This document shows positions 34,553 to 48,595 of a stretch of DNA of 64,000 nucleotides, one piece after another (the first letter of the stretch is position 1; each line of letters opens with the position of its first letter). The position numbers and the translations under genes are program-made. The DNA is from Siphonodentalium dalli (taxonomy: Eukaryota > Mollusca > Scaphopoda > Gadilida > Siphonodentaliidae): contig CP136068.1 in assembly GCA_032622095.1 (NCBI GenBank), forward strand, positions 2,395,314 to 2,459,313, read 5' to 3'. The notes under the pieces were generated by a model. It was not told the DNA's origin. It worked only from the letters and a program-made list of their open reading frames with translations, and made no database searches.

Positions 34553-35233
34553 ATTAGCCAGACTAGAGATTCATGGCATGATCTAGCTATTGATAGCTGC
34601 CGTTCCCAACACATACCGGTACATGTACTAATAACTACCGCAGAAGTGGCAGTGGCAGCCATTAAGTTGCTTCTGGCTTCAGATGAATTAACGCCGCCAA
34701 ATCAATTGGCTATTAGTAATATTGTCAATGAAATATTGATAACGGAGCATGTCCGTTAATACGCCTCGATGTCTCTATGGAGCATGTCCGTTAATACGCC
34801 CTCGATCTATAGACAATGAGTGCTATAATGTCGAGATGACTCAGTTTCTCGTCTATATTTGTATACAAGGACATCGCGGTTTCTAAGCCAGCTGAGGTTT
34901 ATCTCCAATGCAGGTCGTGACCCGTCTAGTCTGATTCAATAACGTCGATGACATTGATCGTGATTTATTTTCCTGGTGGCTGCTCATGCTATAAGAACAT
35001 TCACTGTGTCATCCGTACACTGAACTAATGGAAGCCTGCGTTCGTAACAGACTCTCATAATGCTGAGGACGTGTTGGGTAATTTAGTCTGCGTTTTGACG
35101 TTTTCATCACTATTGTCTGTGGGATTTGAATCTGGAATTAGTTCCCAAAGTCTCAAAATCCTTTTGAACATACTTTTCCAAATATCTATGAAAAATTATG
35201 TTTAAAAATAAATGAAAAACCAATAAAATAAGG
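34553..35233. other. Non-coding spacer
   Basis: About 680 bp without recognised elements. A short duplication (GGAGCATGTCCGTTAATACG) occurs at 34744 and 34780. Confidence 0.45.
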
Positions 35234-35287
35234 TTGCACAGGGTCGTTAATGCTGCATCAGCGCATCTCCCATCATGAAAGGGTTAA
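35234..35287 (-). mobile_element. MITE-D right-end fragment
   Basis: TTGCACAGGGTCGTTAATGC, then CTCCCATCATGAAAGGGTTAA: the last ~50 bp of a MITE-D ending in TTAA. Confidence 0.75.
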
Positions 35288-35394
35288 AGTGTTCTTATAC
35301 AAAATAGTTGAGTTATTTGAACATAGAAAGTTGGGGATGCCTGTAAAATGAATAAGATAACTCAACACTATCCTCATGACCTCATTACACACAC

Positions 35395-36009
35395 GTACAC
35401 CCCCCTCTTTGTACACCAAAACATTTACTGGTAGGTGAATAAAGCTTTCCTAATATCATTGGTCACATGCATGAAGGAAATATCATGTGTGATGCATGTG
35501 ATTTAAAAACAAGCAGTTCCGAGGTTAATGTTATTTATAGAATTAACGCCATGCATCCACTCTATAGTTCAATATACATGTACCGCTAGTTATTCAAGCT
35601 CTCCATTATTCCTAACTTAATCCTTTCTGTACCAGAAGCTCATTGACGAGTAGTTCCCTTAGGTACAACTATTCAATTTAACCATAGGGAACACCCCCAC
35701 CATCCCCCTCCAACATACACATTGACGTGACCACCCCCCACCAGCACACGTCTATTCCATCTAACCATAGGGAATACCCCCCAACACACACACACACTCA
35801 TGTGACTCCCCCCCCCCCCCCTTGCACACATAACATGGATAAAGCTTTCTTGAAATCATTTGTCCCATACCAGTAGGAAATATCAAACTGATTCACGTGA
35901 TTTAAACACAGGATGTTCCAGAATAACTTAACACCATGAAACCACTTTATCTACAATATATTTACTCAAGGTCTCCATTATCCAGACTATAGTGTCATAT
36001 CACTGTTTG
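35395..36009. repeat. Two diverged ancestral units next to Sat101
   Basis: Two related blocks (about 35395-35700 and 35700-36009), each with a C-rich start, AATAAAGCTTTC, ATCATT..TC, GGAAATATCA, GTGATTTAAA, AACAC or AAGCAG, CTCCATTAT and, in the first, ACAACTATTCAATTTAACCA TAGGGAA. The second has AACACCATGAAACCACTTTA, as in the right flank of the array. Sat101 units correspond to the last quarter of this larger unit. Confidence 0.78.
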
Positions 36010-39000
36010 ATGTATGTAAACTCCCTGAAGCCCTGTGTAGATCAGAAAACAACTATTCAATTTAACCATAGGGAAATACCCCCACCCACACCATCCCCCA
36101 ACTCACCACAATGTATGTAAACTCCCTGGTGCCCTGTGTAGATCAGAAAACAACTATTCAATTTAACCATAGGGAAATACCCCCACCCACACCATCCCCC
36201 AACTCACCACAATGTATGTAAACTCCCTGGTGCCCTGTGTAGATCAGAAAACAACTATTCAATTTAACCATAGGGAAATACCCCCACCCACACCATCCCC
36301 CAACTCACCACAATGTATGTAAACTCCCTGGTGCCCTGTGTAGATCAGAAAACAACTATTCAATTTAACCATAGGGAAATACCCCCACCCACACCATCCC
36401 CCAACTCACCACAATGTATGTAAACTCCCTGGTGCCCTGTGTAGATCAGAAAACAACTATTCAATTTAACCATAGGGAAATACCCCCACCCACACCATCC
36501 CCCAACTCACCACAATGTATGTAAACTCCCTGGTGCCCTGTGTAGATCAGAAAACAACTATTCAATTTAACCATAGGGAAATACCCCCACCCACACCATC
36601 CCCCAACTCACCACAATGTATGTAAACTCCCTGGTGCCCTGTGTAGATCAGAAAACAACTATTCAATTTAACCATAGGGAAATACCCCCACCCACACCAT
36701 CCCCCAACTCACCACAATGTATGTAAACTCCCTGGTGCCCTGTGTAGATCAGAAAACAACTATTCAATTTAACCATAGGGAAATACCCCCACCCACACCA
36801 TCCCCCAACTCACCACAATGTATGTAAACTCCCTGGTGCCCTGTGTAGATCAGAAAACAACTATTCAATTTAACCATAGGGAAATACCCCCACCCACACC
36901 ATCCCCCAACTCACCACAATGTATGTAAACTCCCTGGTGCCCTGTGTAGATCAGAAAACAACTATTCAATTTAACCATAGGGAAATACCCCCACCCACAC
37001 CATCCCCCAACTCACCACAATGTATGTAAACTCCCTGGTGCCCTGTGTAGATCAGAAAACAACTATTCAATTTAACCATAGGGAAATACCCCCACCCACA
37101 CCATCCCCCAACTCACCACAATGTATGTAAACTCCCTGGTGCCCTGTGTAGATCAGAAAACAACTATTCAATTTAACCATAGGGAAATACCCCCACCCAC
37201 ACCATCCCCCAACTCACCACAATGTATGTAAACTCCCTGGTGCCCTGTGTAGATCAGAAAACAACTATTCAATTTAACCATAGGGAAATACCCCCACCCA
37301 CACCATCCCCCAACTCACCACAATGTATGTAAACTCCCTGGTGCCCTGTGTAGATCAGAAAACAACTATTCAATTTAACCATAGGGAAATACCCCCACCC
37401 ACACCATCCCCCAACTCACCACAATGTATGTAAACTCCCTGGTGCCCTGTGTAGATCAGAAAACAACTATTCAATTTAACCATCGGGAAATACCCCCACC
37501 CACACCATCCCCCAACTCACCACAATGTATGTAAACTCCCTGGTGCCCTGTGTAGATCGGAAAACAACTATTCAATTTAACCATAGGGAAATACCCCCAC
37601 CCACACCATCCCCCAACTCACCACAATGTATGTAAACTCCCTGGTGCCCTGTGTAGATCAGAAAACAACTATTCAATTTAACCATAGGGAAATACCCCCA
37701 CCCACACCATCCCCCAACTCACCACAATGTATGTAAACTCCCTGGTGCCCTGTGTAGATCAGAAAACAACTATTCAATTTAACCATAGGGAAATACCCCC
37801 ACCCACACCATCCCCCAACTCACCACAATGTATGTAAACTCCCTGGTGCCCTGTGTAGATCAGAAAACAACTATTCAATTTAACCATAGGGAAATACCCC
37901 CACCCACACCATCCCCCAACTCACCACAATGTATGTAAACTCCCTGGTGCCCTGTGTAGATCAGAAAACAACTATTCAATTTAACCATAGGGAAATACCC
38001 CCACCCACACCATCCCCCAACTCACCACAATGTATGTAAACTCCCTGGTGCCCTGTGTAGATCAGAAAACAACTATTCAATTTAACCATAGGGAAATACC
38101 CCCACCCACACCATACCCCAACTCACCACAATGTATGTAAACTCCCTGGTGCCCTGTGTAGATCAGAAAACAACTATTCAATTTAACCATAGGGAAATAC
38201 CCCCACCCACACCATCCCCCAACTCACCACAATGTATGTAAACTCCCTGGTGCCCTGTGTAGATCAGAAAACAACTATTCAATTTAACCATAGGGAAATA
38301 CCCCCACCCACACCATCCCCCAACTCACCACAATGTATGTAAACTCCCTGGTGCCCTGTGTAGATCAGAAAACAACTATTCAATTTAACCATAGGGAAAT
38401 ACCCCCACCCACACCATCCCCCAACTCACCACAATGTATGTAAACTCCCTGGTGCCCTGTGTAGATCAGAAAACAACTATTCAATTTAACCATAGGGAAA
38501 TACCCCCACCCACACCATCCCCCAACTCACCACAATGTATGTAAACTCCCTGGTGCCCTGTGTAGATCAGAAAACAACTATTCAATTTAACCATAGGGAA
38601 ATACCCCCACCCACACCATCCCCCAACTCACCACAATGTATGTAAACTCCCTGGTGCCCTGTGTAGATCAGAAAACAACTATTCAATTTAACCATAGGGA
38701 AATACCCCCACCCACACCATCCCCCAACTCACCACAATGTATGTAAACTCCCTGGTGCCCTGTGTAGATCAGAAAACAACTATTCAATTTAACCATAGGG
38801 AAATACCCCCACCCACACCATCCCCCAACTCACCACAATGTATGTAAACTCCCTGGTGCCCTGTGTAGATCAGAAAACAACTATTCAATTTAACCATAGG
38901 GAAATACCCCCACCCACACCATCCCCCAACTCACCACAATGTATGTAAACTCCCTGGTGCCCTGTGTAGATCAGAAAACAACTATTCAATTTAACCATAG

Positions 39001-42000
39001 GGAAATACCCCCACCCACACCATCCCCCAACTCACCACAATGTATGTAAACTCCCTGGTGCCCTGTGTAGATCAGAAAACAACTATTCAATTTAACCATA
39101 GGGAAATACCCCCACCCACACCATCCCCCAACTCACCACAATGTATGTAAACTCCCTGGTGCCCTGTGTAGATCAGAAAACAACTATTCAATTTAACCAT
39201 AGGGAAATACCCCCACCCACACCATCCCCCAACTCACCACAATGTATGTAAACTCCCTGGTGCCCTGTGTAGATCAGAAAACAACTATTCAATTTAACCA
39301 TAGGGAAATACCCCCACCCACACCATCCCCCAACTCACCACAATGTATGTAAACTCCCTGGTGCCCTGTGTAGATCAGAAAACAACTATTCAATTTAACC
39401 ATAGGGAAATACCCCCACCCACACCATCCCCCAACTCACCACAATGTATGTAAACTCCCTGGTGCCCTGTGTAGATCAGAAAACAACTATTCAATTTAAC
39501 CATAGGGAAATACCCCCACCCACACCATCCCCCAACTCACCACAATGTATGTAAACTCCCTGGTGCCCTGTGTAGATCAGAAAACAACTATTCAATTTAA
39601 CCATAGGGAAATACCCCCACCCACACCATCCCCCAACTCACCACAATGTATGTAAACTCCCTGGTGCCCTGTGTAGATCAGAAAACAACTATTCAATTTA
39701 ACCATAGGGAAATACCCCCACCCACACCATCCCCCAACTCACCACAATGTATGTAAACTCCCTGGTGCCCTGTGTAGATCAGAAAACAACTATTCAATTT
39801 AACCATAGGGAAATACCCCCCACCCACACCATCCCCCAACTCACCACAATGTATGTAAACTCCCTGGTGCCCTGTGTAGATCAGAAAACAACTATTCAAT
39901 TTAACCATAGGGAAATACCCCCACCCACACCATCCCCCAACTCACCACAATGTATGTAAACTCCCTGGTGCCCTGTGTAGATCAGAAAACAACTATTCAA
40001 TTTAACCATCGGGAAATACCCCCACCCACACCATCCCCCAACTCACCACAATGTATGTAAACTCCCTGGTGCCCTGTGTAGATCAGAAAACAACTATTCA
40101 ATTTAACCATAGGGAAATACCCCCACCCACACCATCCCCCAACTCACCACAATGTATGTAAACTCCCTGGTGCCCTGTGTAGATCAGAAAACAACTATTC
40201 AATTTAACCATAGGGAAATACCCCCACCCACACCATCCCCCAACTCACCACAATGTATGTAAACTCCCTGGTGCCCTGTGTAGATCAGAAAACAACTATT
40301 CAATTTAACCATAGGGAAATACCCCCCACCCACACCATCCCCCAACTCACCACAATGTATGTAAACTCCCTGGTGCCCTGTGTAGATCAGAAAACAACTA
40401 TTCAATTTAACCATAGGGAAATACCCCCACCCACACCATCCCCCAACTCACCACAATGTATGTAAACTCCCTGGTGCCCTGTGTAGATCAGAAAACAACT
40501 ATTCAATTTAACCATAGGGAAATACCCCCACCCACACCATCCCCCAACTCACCACAATGTATGTAAACTCCCTGGTGCCCTGTGTAGATCAGAAAACAAC
40601 TATTCAATTTAACCATAGGGAAATACCCCCACCCACACCATACCCCCAACTCACCACAATGTATGTAAACTCCCTGGTGCCCTGTGTAGATCAGAAAACA
40701 ACTATTCAATTTAACCATAGGGAAATACCCCCCCACCCACACCATCCCCCAACTCACCACAATGTATGTAAACTCCCTGGTGCCCTGTGTAGATCAGAAA
40801 ACAACTATTCAATTTAACCATAGGGAAATACCCCCACCCACACCATCCCCCAACTCACCACAATGTATGTAAACTCCCTGGTGCCCTGTGTAGATCAGAA
40901 AACAACTATTCAATTTAACCATAGGGAAATACCCCCACCCACACCATCCCCCAACTCACCACAATGTATGTAAACTCCCTGGTGCCCTGTGTAGATCAGA
41001 AAACAACTATTCAATTTAACCATAGGGAAATACCCCCACCCACACCATCCCCCAACTCACCACAATGTATGTAAACTCCCTGGTGCCCTGTGTAGATCAG
41101 AAAACAACTATTCAATTTAACCATAGGGAAATACCCCCACCCACACCATCCCCCAACTCACCACAATGTATGTAAACTCCCTGGTGCCCTGTGTAGATCA
41201 GAAAACAACTATTCAATTTAACCATAGGGAAATACCCCCACCCACACCATCCCCCAACTCACCACAATGTATGTAAACTCCCTGGTGCCCTGTGTAGATC
41301 AGAAAACAACTATTCAATTTAACCATAGGGAAATACCCCCACCCACACCATCCCCCAACTCACCACAATGTATGTAAACTCCCTGGTGCCCTGTGTAGAT
41401 CAGAAAACAACTATTCAATTTAACCATAGGGAAATACCCCCACCCACACCATCCCCCAACTCACCACAATGTATGTAAACTCCCTGGTGCCCTGTGTAGA
41501 TCAGAAAACAACTATTCAATTTAACCATAGGGAAATACCCCCACCCACACCATCCCCCAACTCACCACAATGTATGTAAACTCCCTGGTGCCCTGTGTAG
41601 ATCAGAAAACAACTATTCAATTTAACCATAGGGAAATACCCCCACCCACACCATCCCCCAACTCACCACAATGTATGTAAACTCCCTGGTGCCCTGTGTA
41701 GATCAGAAAACAACTATTCAATTTAACCATAGGGAAATACCCCCACCCACACCATCCCCCAACTCACCACAATGTATGTAAACTCCCTGGTGCCCTGTGT
41801 AGATCAGAAAACAACTATTCAATTTAACCATAGGGAAATACCCCCACCCACACCATCCCCCAACTCACCACAATGTATGTAAACTCCCTGGTGCCCTGTG
41901 TAGATCAGAAAACAACTATTCAATTTAACCATAGGGAAATACCCCCACCCACACCATCCCCCAACTCACCACAATGTATGTAAACTCCCTGGTGCCCTGT

Positions 42001-44805
42001 GTAGATCAGAAAACAACTATTCAATTTAACCATAGGGAAATACCCCCACCCACACCATCCCCCAACTCACCACAATGTATGTAAACTCCCTGGTGCCCTG
42101 TGTAGATCAGAAAACAACTATTCAATTTAACCATAGGGAAATACCCCCACCCACACCATCCCCCAACTCACCACAATGTATGTAAACTCCCTGGTGCCCT
42201 GTGTAGATCAGAAAACAACTATTCAATTTAACCATAGGGAAATACCCCCACCCACACCATCCCCCAACTCACCACAATGTATGTAAACTCCCTGGTGCCC
42301 TGTGTAGATCAGAAAACAACTATTCAATTTAACCATAGGGAAATACCCCCACCCACACCATCCCCCAACTCACCACAATGTATGTAAACTCCCTGGTGCC
42401 CTGTGTAGATCAGAAAACAACTATTCAATTTAACCATAGGGAAATACCCCCACCCACACCATCCCCCAACTCACCACAATGTATGTAAACTCCCTGGTGC
42501 CCTGTGTAGATCAGAAAACAACTATTCAATTTAACCATAGGGAAATACCCCCACCCACACCATCCCCCAACTCACCACAATGTATGTAAACTCCCTGGTG
42601 CCCTGTGTAGATCAGAAAACAACTATTCAATTTAACCATAGGGAAATACCCCCACCCACACCATCCCCCAACTCACCACAATGTATGTAAACTCCCTGGT
42701 GCCCTGTGTAGATCAGAAAACAACTATTCAATTTAACCATCGGGAAATACCCCCACCCACACCATCCCCCAACTCACCACAATGTATGTAAACTCCCTGG
42801 TGCCCTGTGTAGATCAGAAAACAACTATTCAATTTAACCATAGGGAAATACCCCCACCCACACCATCCCCCCAACTCACCACAATGTATGTAAACTCCCT
42901 GGTGCCCTGTGTAGATCAGAAAACAACTATTCAATTTAACCATAGGGAAATACCCCCACCCACACCATCCCCCAACTCACCACAATGTATGTAAACTCCC
43001 TGGTGCCCTGTGTAGATCAGAAAACAACTATTCAATTTAACCATAGGGAAATACCCCCACCCACACCATCCCCCAACTCACCACAATGTATGTAAACTCC
43101 CTGGTGCCCTGTGTAGATCAGAAAACAACTATTCAATTTAACCATAGGGAAATACCCCCACCCACACCATCCCCCAACTCACCACAATGTATGTAAACTC
43201 CCTGGTGCCCTGTGTAGATCAGAAAACAACTATTCAATTTAACCATAGGGAAATACCCCCCACCCACACCATCCCCCAACTCACCACAATGTATGTAAAC
43301 TCCCTGGTGCCCTGTGTAGATCAGAAAACAACTATTCAATTTAACCATAGGGAAATACCCCCACCCACACCATCCCCCAACTCACCACAATGTATGTAAA
43401 CTCCCTGGTGCCCTGTGTAGATCAGAAAACAACTATTCAATTTAACCATAGGGAAATACCCCCACCCACACCATCCCCCAACTCACCACAATGTATGTAA
43501 ACTCCCTGGTGCCCTGTGTAGATCAGAAAACAACTATTCAATTTAACCATAGGGAAATACCCCCACCCACACCATCCCCCAACTCACCACAATGTATGTA
43601 AACTCCCTGGTGCCCTGTGTAGATCAGAAAACAACTATTCAATTTAACCATAGGGAAATACCCCCACCCACACCATCCCCCAACTCACCACAATGTATGT
43701 AAACTCCCTGGTGCCCTGTGTAGATCAGAAAACAACTATTCAATTTAACCATAGGGAAATACCCCCACCCACACCATCCCCCAACTCACCACAATGTATG
43801 TAAACTCCCTGGTGCCCTGTGTAGATCAGAAAACAACTATTCAATTTAACCATAGGGAAATACCCCCACCCACACCATCCCCCAACTCACCACAATGTAT
43901 GTAAACTCCCTGGTGCCCTGTGTAGATCAGAAAACAACTATTCAATTTAACCATAGGGAAATACCCCCACCCACACCATCCCCCAACTCACCACAATGTA
44001 TGTAAACTCCCTGGTGCCCTGTGTAGATCAGAAAACAACTATTCAATTTAACCATAGGGAAATACCCCCACCCACACCATCCCCCAACTCACCACAATGT
44101 ATGTAAACTCCCTGGTGCCCTGTGTAGATCAGAAAACAACTATTCAATTTAACCATAGGGAAATACCCCCACCCACACCATCCCCCAACTCACCACAATG
44201 TATGTAAACTCCCTGGTGCCCTGTGTAGATCAGAAAACAACTATTCAATTTAACCATAGGGAAATACCCCCACCCACACCATCCCCCAACTCACCACAAT
44301 GTATGTAAACTCCCTGGTGCCCTGTGTAGATCAGAAAACAACTATTCAATTTAACCATAGGGAAATACCCCCACCCACACCATCCCCCAACTCACCACAA
44401 TGTATGTAAACTCCCTGGTGCCCTGTGTAGATCAGAAAACAACTATTCAATTTAACCATCGGGAAATACCCCCACCCACACCATCCCCCAACTCACCACA
44501 ATGTATGTAAACTCCCTGGTGCCCTGTGTAGATCAGAAAACAACTATTCAATTTAACCATAGGGAAATACCCCCACCCACACCATCCCCCAACTCACCAC
44601 AATGTATGTAAACTCCCTGGTGCCCTGTGTAGATCAGAAAACAACTATTCAATTTAACCATAGGGAAATACCCCCACCCACACCATCCCCCAACTCACCA
44701 CAATGTATGTAAACTCCCTGGTGCCCTGTGTAGATCAGAAAACAACTATTCAATTTAACCATAGGGAAATACCCCCACCCACACCATCCCCCAACTCACC
44801 GCAAT
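36010..44805. repeat. 101-bp satellite array (Sat101), about 87 near-identical units
   Basis: The unit contains ATGTATGTAAACTCCCTGGT, GCCCTGTGTAGATCAGAAAA, CAACTATTCAATTTAACCAT and CCCCCACCCACACCATCCCC. Spacing is 101 bp throughout, apart from single-C length changes (near 39815, 40320, 40645, 40732, 42868 and 43256). Rare point variants are CATCGGG (37483, 40009, 42741 and 44460) and GATCGGAAA (near 37556). The first unit is divergent (CTGAAGCCC for CTGGTGCCC). The extreme uniformity points to very recent amplification or gene conversion. The 70-86-codon frames appear only where a C insertion makes a 102-bp unit. Confidence 0.98.
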
Positions 44806-45045
44806 CCCCCCTCCAACATACCGTACACACCCAATGACCCCCCCCCCCATCTTTCCTGAAATCAATCATCACATACCAGTAGGAAATATCAAACTGATTG
44901 ATGTGATTTAAACACAGGATGTTCCAGGCTATTCAGAATAACTTAACACCATGAAACCACTTTATCTACAATATATTTACTCAAGGTCTCCATTATCCAG
45001 ACTAGTGTCATATCACTGTTTGATGTATGTAAACTGTCTAAATTC
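44806..45045. repeat. Right flank of Sat101: third ancestral unit
   Basis: AGGAAATATCAAACTGATTG, ACACAGGATGTTCCAGG, AACACCATGAAACCACTTTA and AAGGTCTCCATTATCCAGAC match 35866-36010 closely, so the array is bracketed by direct repeats of about 170 bp. Confidence 0.9.
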
Positions 45046-45986
45046 TAATAACTGCCCTGTAGGTCATAAAACACAACAGCCTCTATGGCTCATCTATTCA
45101 ATTTAACTGTAGGGTAGGAAATCCCACAGTCTATTTGACAGTTTATCAATTGAAATTAAAGTATGGGTCGGGGAATATAACAGTCTATTTTGTGGTTTGT
45201 ATATATTTGACTTCGCTTAAAATGGCTTTTCGATTGAGCTTGACAAAGTTTTGCGTGAAAAGATATTTGATCGGTTTAAATATGAAGCTATGAAATTCTA
45301 GCAGCTTATTTGTCTAGCGCGACCTCCCATAATTCAATGCACTTCCTTTATTTATGAAAGAGTGCCCTGCTTAAATTTTAACTTTCGTAATTTTCGCTTT
45401 GAATATACAATAAAAAATAAAAAATATAGAATATAAGATACCCGGTAAATGATATTTTTGTAAAGGAATTTCATTTTAAATAAGCTTTCTTATATATACA
45501 TGTAGTTCACTACATGTCTGTCCAAGAAAGTGAAACTCCACTAAATATTCGTTGATGAATACAGGTAGTTAGTTACCTTAGGAACTTATTGTTCAACTTA
45601 TTATCTGAACAGTTCCCACCAGCAGTCCTTCCCAGGAGACGGGAGCAATTGCTCTGGCACTCATAAGCACTCGCAATTTTTAGTTCACGGGTGCTACATG
45701 TATAATTAGAACTCGTCACTCTTGTCAAAATGTTTGTGGTCCTCATGTCACTGTAATCTTTGATTCAATATGGAACTATTTGAAGGTATATTTAGAACCT
45801 TTCCCATCTCAGTTAAATTATGGTTATGTGAAAGTAACTGAACACACATGTAGGTCTATCCCACAATGACAATTTGTTTGAGAAAATCCCACAACTTACA
45901 ACTGCATGTGGTATATTTCATCTCACATAAGAACCACTTGTGTAAAGATAAATTTTTTGGCCGTATACTGGCAGAATATTGTCCAT
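45046..45986. other. Non-coding spacer, AT-rich
   Basis: About 940 bp. No repeat, element or gene recognised; it may be single-copy. Confidence 0.5.
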
Positions 45987-46204
45987 ATACAGTAATGCTC
46001 TAATTAATCGACATCATAACCACAGCAGAATTATGGGTAACTTTTCAGGATTTAGTCGGAAATATGGCTTGTTGCCATTCATCGGAAAGTTCTCGGCGAG
46101 AGCTTTCCAATGAATGCAACAAGCCATATTTCCGACTAAAATCCTGAAAAGTTGCCCATAATTCTGCTGTGGTTATGGAGTCGATTAATTAGAGCATTAC
46201 TGTA
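45987..46204. mobile_element. MITE-M, full length (~218 bp)
   Basis: TACAGTAATGCTCTAATTAA on the left and TTAATTAGAGCATTACTGTA on the right, an exact mirror of the outer 20 bases. The dyad centre is GAAAGTTCTCGGCGAGAGCTT. The best-preserved palindrome of the family here. Confidence 0.93.
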
Positions 46205-46278
46205 CGTAATTGTTATCATGATTTTGAGAAAGGTCTCTATTATATAGCAAAGAAAGGGTCCAGAAATTCTCTTGGGAT

Positions 46279-46370
46279 TTATAAAGGGCAATGGTTTTAT
46301 TTATAAAGGGCAATGGTTTTATTTATAAAGGGCAATGGTTTTATTTATAAAGGGCAATGGTTTTATTTCA
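46279..46370. repeat. 22-bp tandem repeat, 4 copies
   Basis: TTATAAAGGGCAATGGTTTT AT repeats at 46279, 46301, 46323 and 46345. Confidence 0.95.
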
Positions 46371-46639
46371 TTTGAGGAAATTCTCTATGGTTAAGCTTGG
46401 TTGTGATTCTGACAGCCTCATTTGCCAAACACAACACAATAACCTGTATCCTCCAAATCTCATGCTAGTATCTTTATCATCTGTAACAGAGCTCACTGGA
46501 TCCACCACGCTGATTCCTAATTTTAATATCGATCTAAGTCTGTGCTGCAGACAAAATATTGACATTAGTTTTTTCGGCTAGCCAACAATCCCCATTCCCA
46601 TGGTCCCCATTCAAATCACTTGGTCCGTTTTTCCGTGGT
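46371..46639. other. Non-coding spacer
   Basis: No gene or repeat recognised. Two overlapping short open frames on opposite strands look like chance. Confidence 0.4.
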
Positions 46640-46915
46640 TACATTATTCCGTTCCAATTCCCCGTCCGAATATTAATTCAACTTTTTGTGCGCGATTTCA
46701 CTCCCGAGTTGATACTTTGCATGGCGTGTTGCTGCCGGTCTGTGATCAAGACATCTAATACACATATGAATTTTATTGTTCCGTTCCAATTCCCTGCCGG
46801 ATATTAATTGAACTTTTTGTGCACGATTCCACTCCCGAGTTGCTACTTTGCGTGTTTCTCGTATTGGATGCTGCGTGTGATTGAGACGTCCAATTCAGAT
46901 GAATTTCACTGCACT
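46640..46915. repeat. ~132-bp tandem dimer
   Basis: TTCCGTTCCAATTCCC, GAATATTAATTCAACTTTTT and CACTCCCGAGTTG recur about 132 bp later with several substitutions. Confidence 0.83.
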
Positions 46916-47056
46916 TTTTTGGTCAATAAATTACACCCTCTCTTATCAGTATGTTTTTGTGAATATCTCAGATGAATAAATTGGAATTCTTGTAATTGGA
47001 TTTTAGATACATGTGTATGTACAGTTGCTGCCAAAACTAATTGGGTGTACATGTAC

Positions 47057-47329
47057 TTAAACCCTTCCATGATGGGAGTTTCCTAACAATTTTACGAAAA
47101 CACTGTGCCAATGCATTCTCTTATATATGCGAGTCTCCCATAGGGAGCCTTGCGTACATGTACCAGTAAAAAAGAGAATGCATTGGCCTAACAATATTTA
47201 CATTGCCCTTGTAAGCCAGTGCATTCTCTTATATATGCGAGTCTATGGGAGACTGGCATATATAAGAGAATGCACTGGCACAGGATCTTTAATGCTGCAC
47301 CATCGCAGCTCCCACCATGAAAGGGTTAA
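47057..47329. mobile_element. MITE-D (~273 bp)
   Basis: TTAAACCCTTCCATGATGGG at the left; CACCATGAAAGGGTTAA at the right. Two Q-type hairpins (about 47106-47188 and 47215-47279). TTAA at both ends. Confidence 0.87.
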
Positions 47330-47370
47330 TTAGAAGTTTTGATTCTATTTTCCCAAACACCTCATAGAGA

Positions 47371-47583
47371 TACAGTAATGCCCTAAATAATCGACTCTTT
47401 AAACCACAGCAGAATTATGGGTAACTTTTCAGGATTTAGCCAGAAATAAGGCTTGTTGCCATTCATTGGAAAGCTCTCACTGAGTACTTTCTGATGAATG
47501 GCAACAAGCCATATTTCTGACTAAATCCTAAAATATTTCCCATTATTCTGCTGTGGGAGTCGATTATTTAGGGCATTACTGTG
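47371..47583. mobile_element. MITE-M, full length (~212 bp)
   Basis: TACAGTAATGCCCTAAATAA at the left; ATTATTTAGGGCATTACTGT at the right. Centre GAAAGCTCTCACTGAGTACT. Confidence 0.9.
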
Positions 47584-47639
47584 TCTATATGTGATTCTCC
47601 CATAGAGTTAAATCCTATTCTTCTTGTGAGGGTTGGGTT

Positions 47640-48352
47640 TGGATAGAACCACAGGCTATGGGTTAATATGAATTGTTATGTTGCCTCCCGTTCTGATATA
47701 GAACCACAGGCTATGGGTTAATATGAATTGTTATGTTGCCTCACGTTCCGATATAGAACCACAGGCTATGGGTTAATATGAATTGTTATGTTGCCTCCCG
47801 TTCTGATATAGAACCACAGGCTATGGGTTAATATGAATTGTTATGTTGCCTCCCGTTCCGATATAGAACCACAGGCTATGGGTTAATATGAATTGTTATG
47901 TTGCCTCCCGTTCCGATATAGAACCACAGGCTATGGGTTAATATGAATTGTTATGTTGCCTCCCGTTCCGATATAGAACCACAGGCTATGGGTTAATATG
48001 AATTGTTATGTTGCCTCCCGTTCCGATATAGAACCACAGGCTATGGGTTAATATGAATTGTTATGTTGCCTCCCGTTCAGATATAGAACCACAGGCTATG
48101 GGTTAATATGAATTGTTATGTTGCCTCCCGTTCCGATATAGAACCACAGGCTATGGGTTAATATGAATTGTTATGTTGCCTCCCGTTCCGATATAGAACC
48201 ACAGGCTATGGGTTAATATGAACTCCCGTTCCGATATAGAACCACAGGCTATGGGTTAATATGAATTGTTATGTTGCCTCCCGTTCCGATATAGAACCAC
48301 AGGCTATGGGTTAATATGAATTGTTATGTTGCCTCCCGTTCCGATATAGTTA
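47640..48352. repeat. 55-bp satellite (Sat55), about 13 units
   Basis: GATATAGAACCACAGGCTAT, GGGTTAATATGAATTGTTAT, GTTGCCTCCCGTTCC. One unit near 48215 lacks TTGTTATGTTGCC. Otherwise only single substitutions occur (TCCCG or TCACG, TTCCG or TTCTG). Confidence 0.96.
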
Positions 48353-48595
48353 TCCCCCTCTCATCCGGAATCGAGCTCTCTGCTTACATTGGTCCATTGA
48401 TCATATGAAAACAGACCTGAATGTTTAACGCCGTCTCGACACCCAATACGCCTCTCTTCCATACGTCTGTGCTCCCTGGTTCCTGCAGCATGTTTTTTTT
48501 GGCGAAAAAGAAGCTTTTGATTTCTTTTTATCCAGAGTTCTATTTTCCCAGTGAACTAGTTTGGTTGTGATGAGTTTATAATTGATTCTAGTTCA
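48353..48595. other. Non-coding spacer
   Basis: No gene or element seen. Confidence 0.4.

Noticed and set aside
34514-34759. 81-codon open frame as a gene
   Set aside because: Begins inside the right arm of a foldback element and shows no known domain.
39693-43399. Short paired open frames within Sat101
   Set aside because: They appear only where a single-C insertion makes a 102-bp unit and restores frame. The same peptide occurs at each such site.
47640-48352. Hammerhead-like CTGATATAGAA in Sat55
   Set aside because: The core CTGANGA and GAAA spacing are not met, and most units read CCGATATAG.
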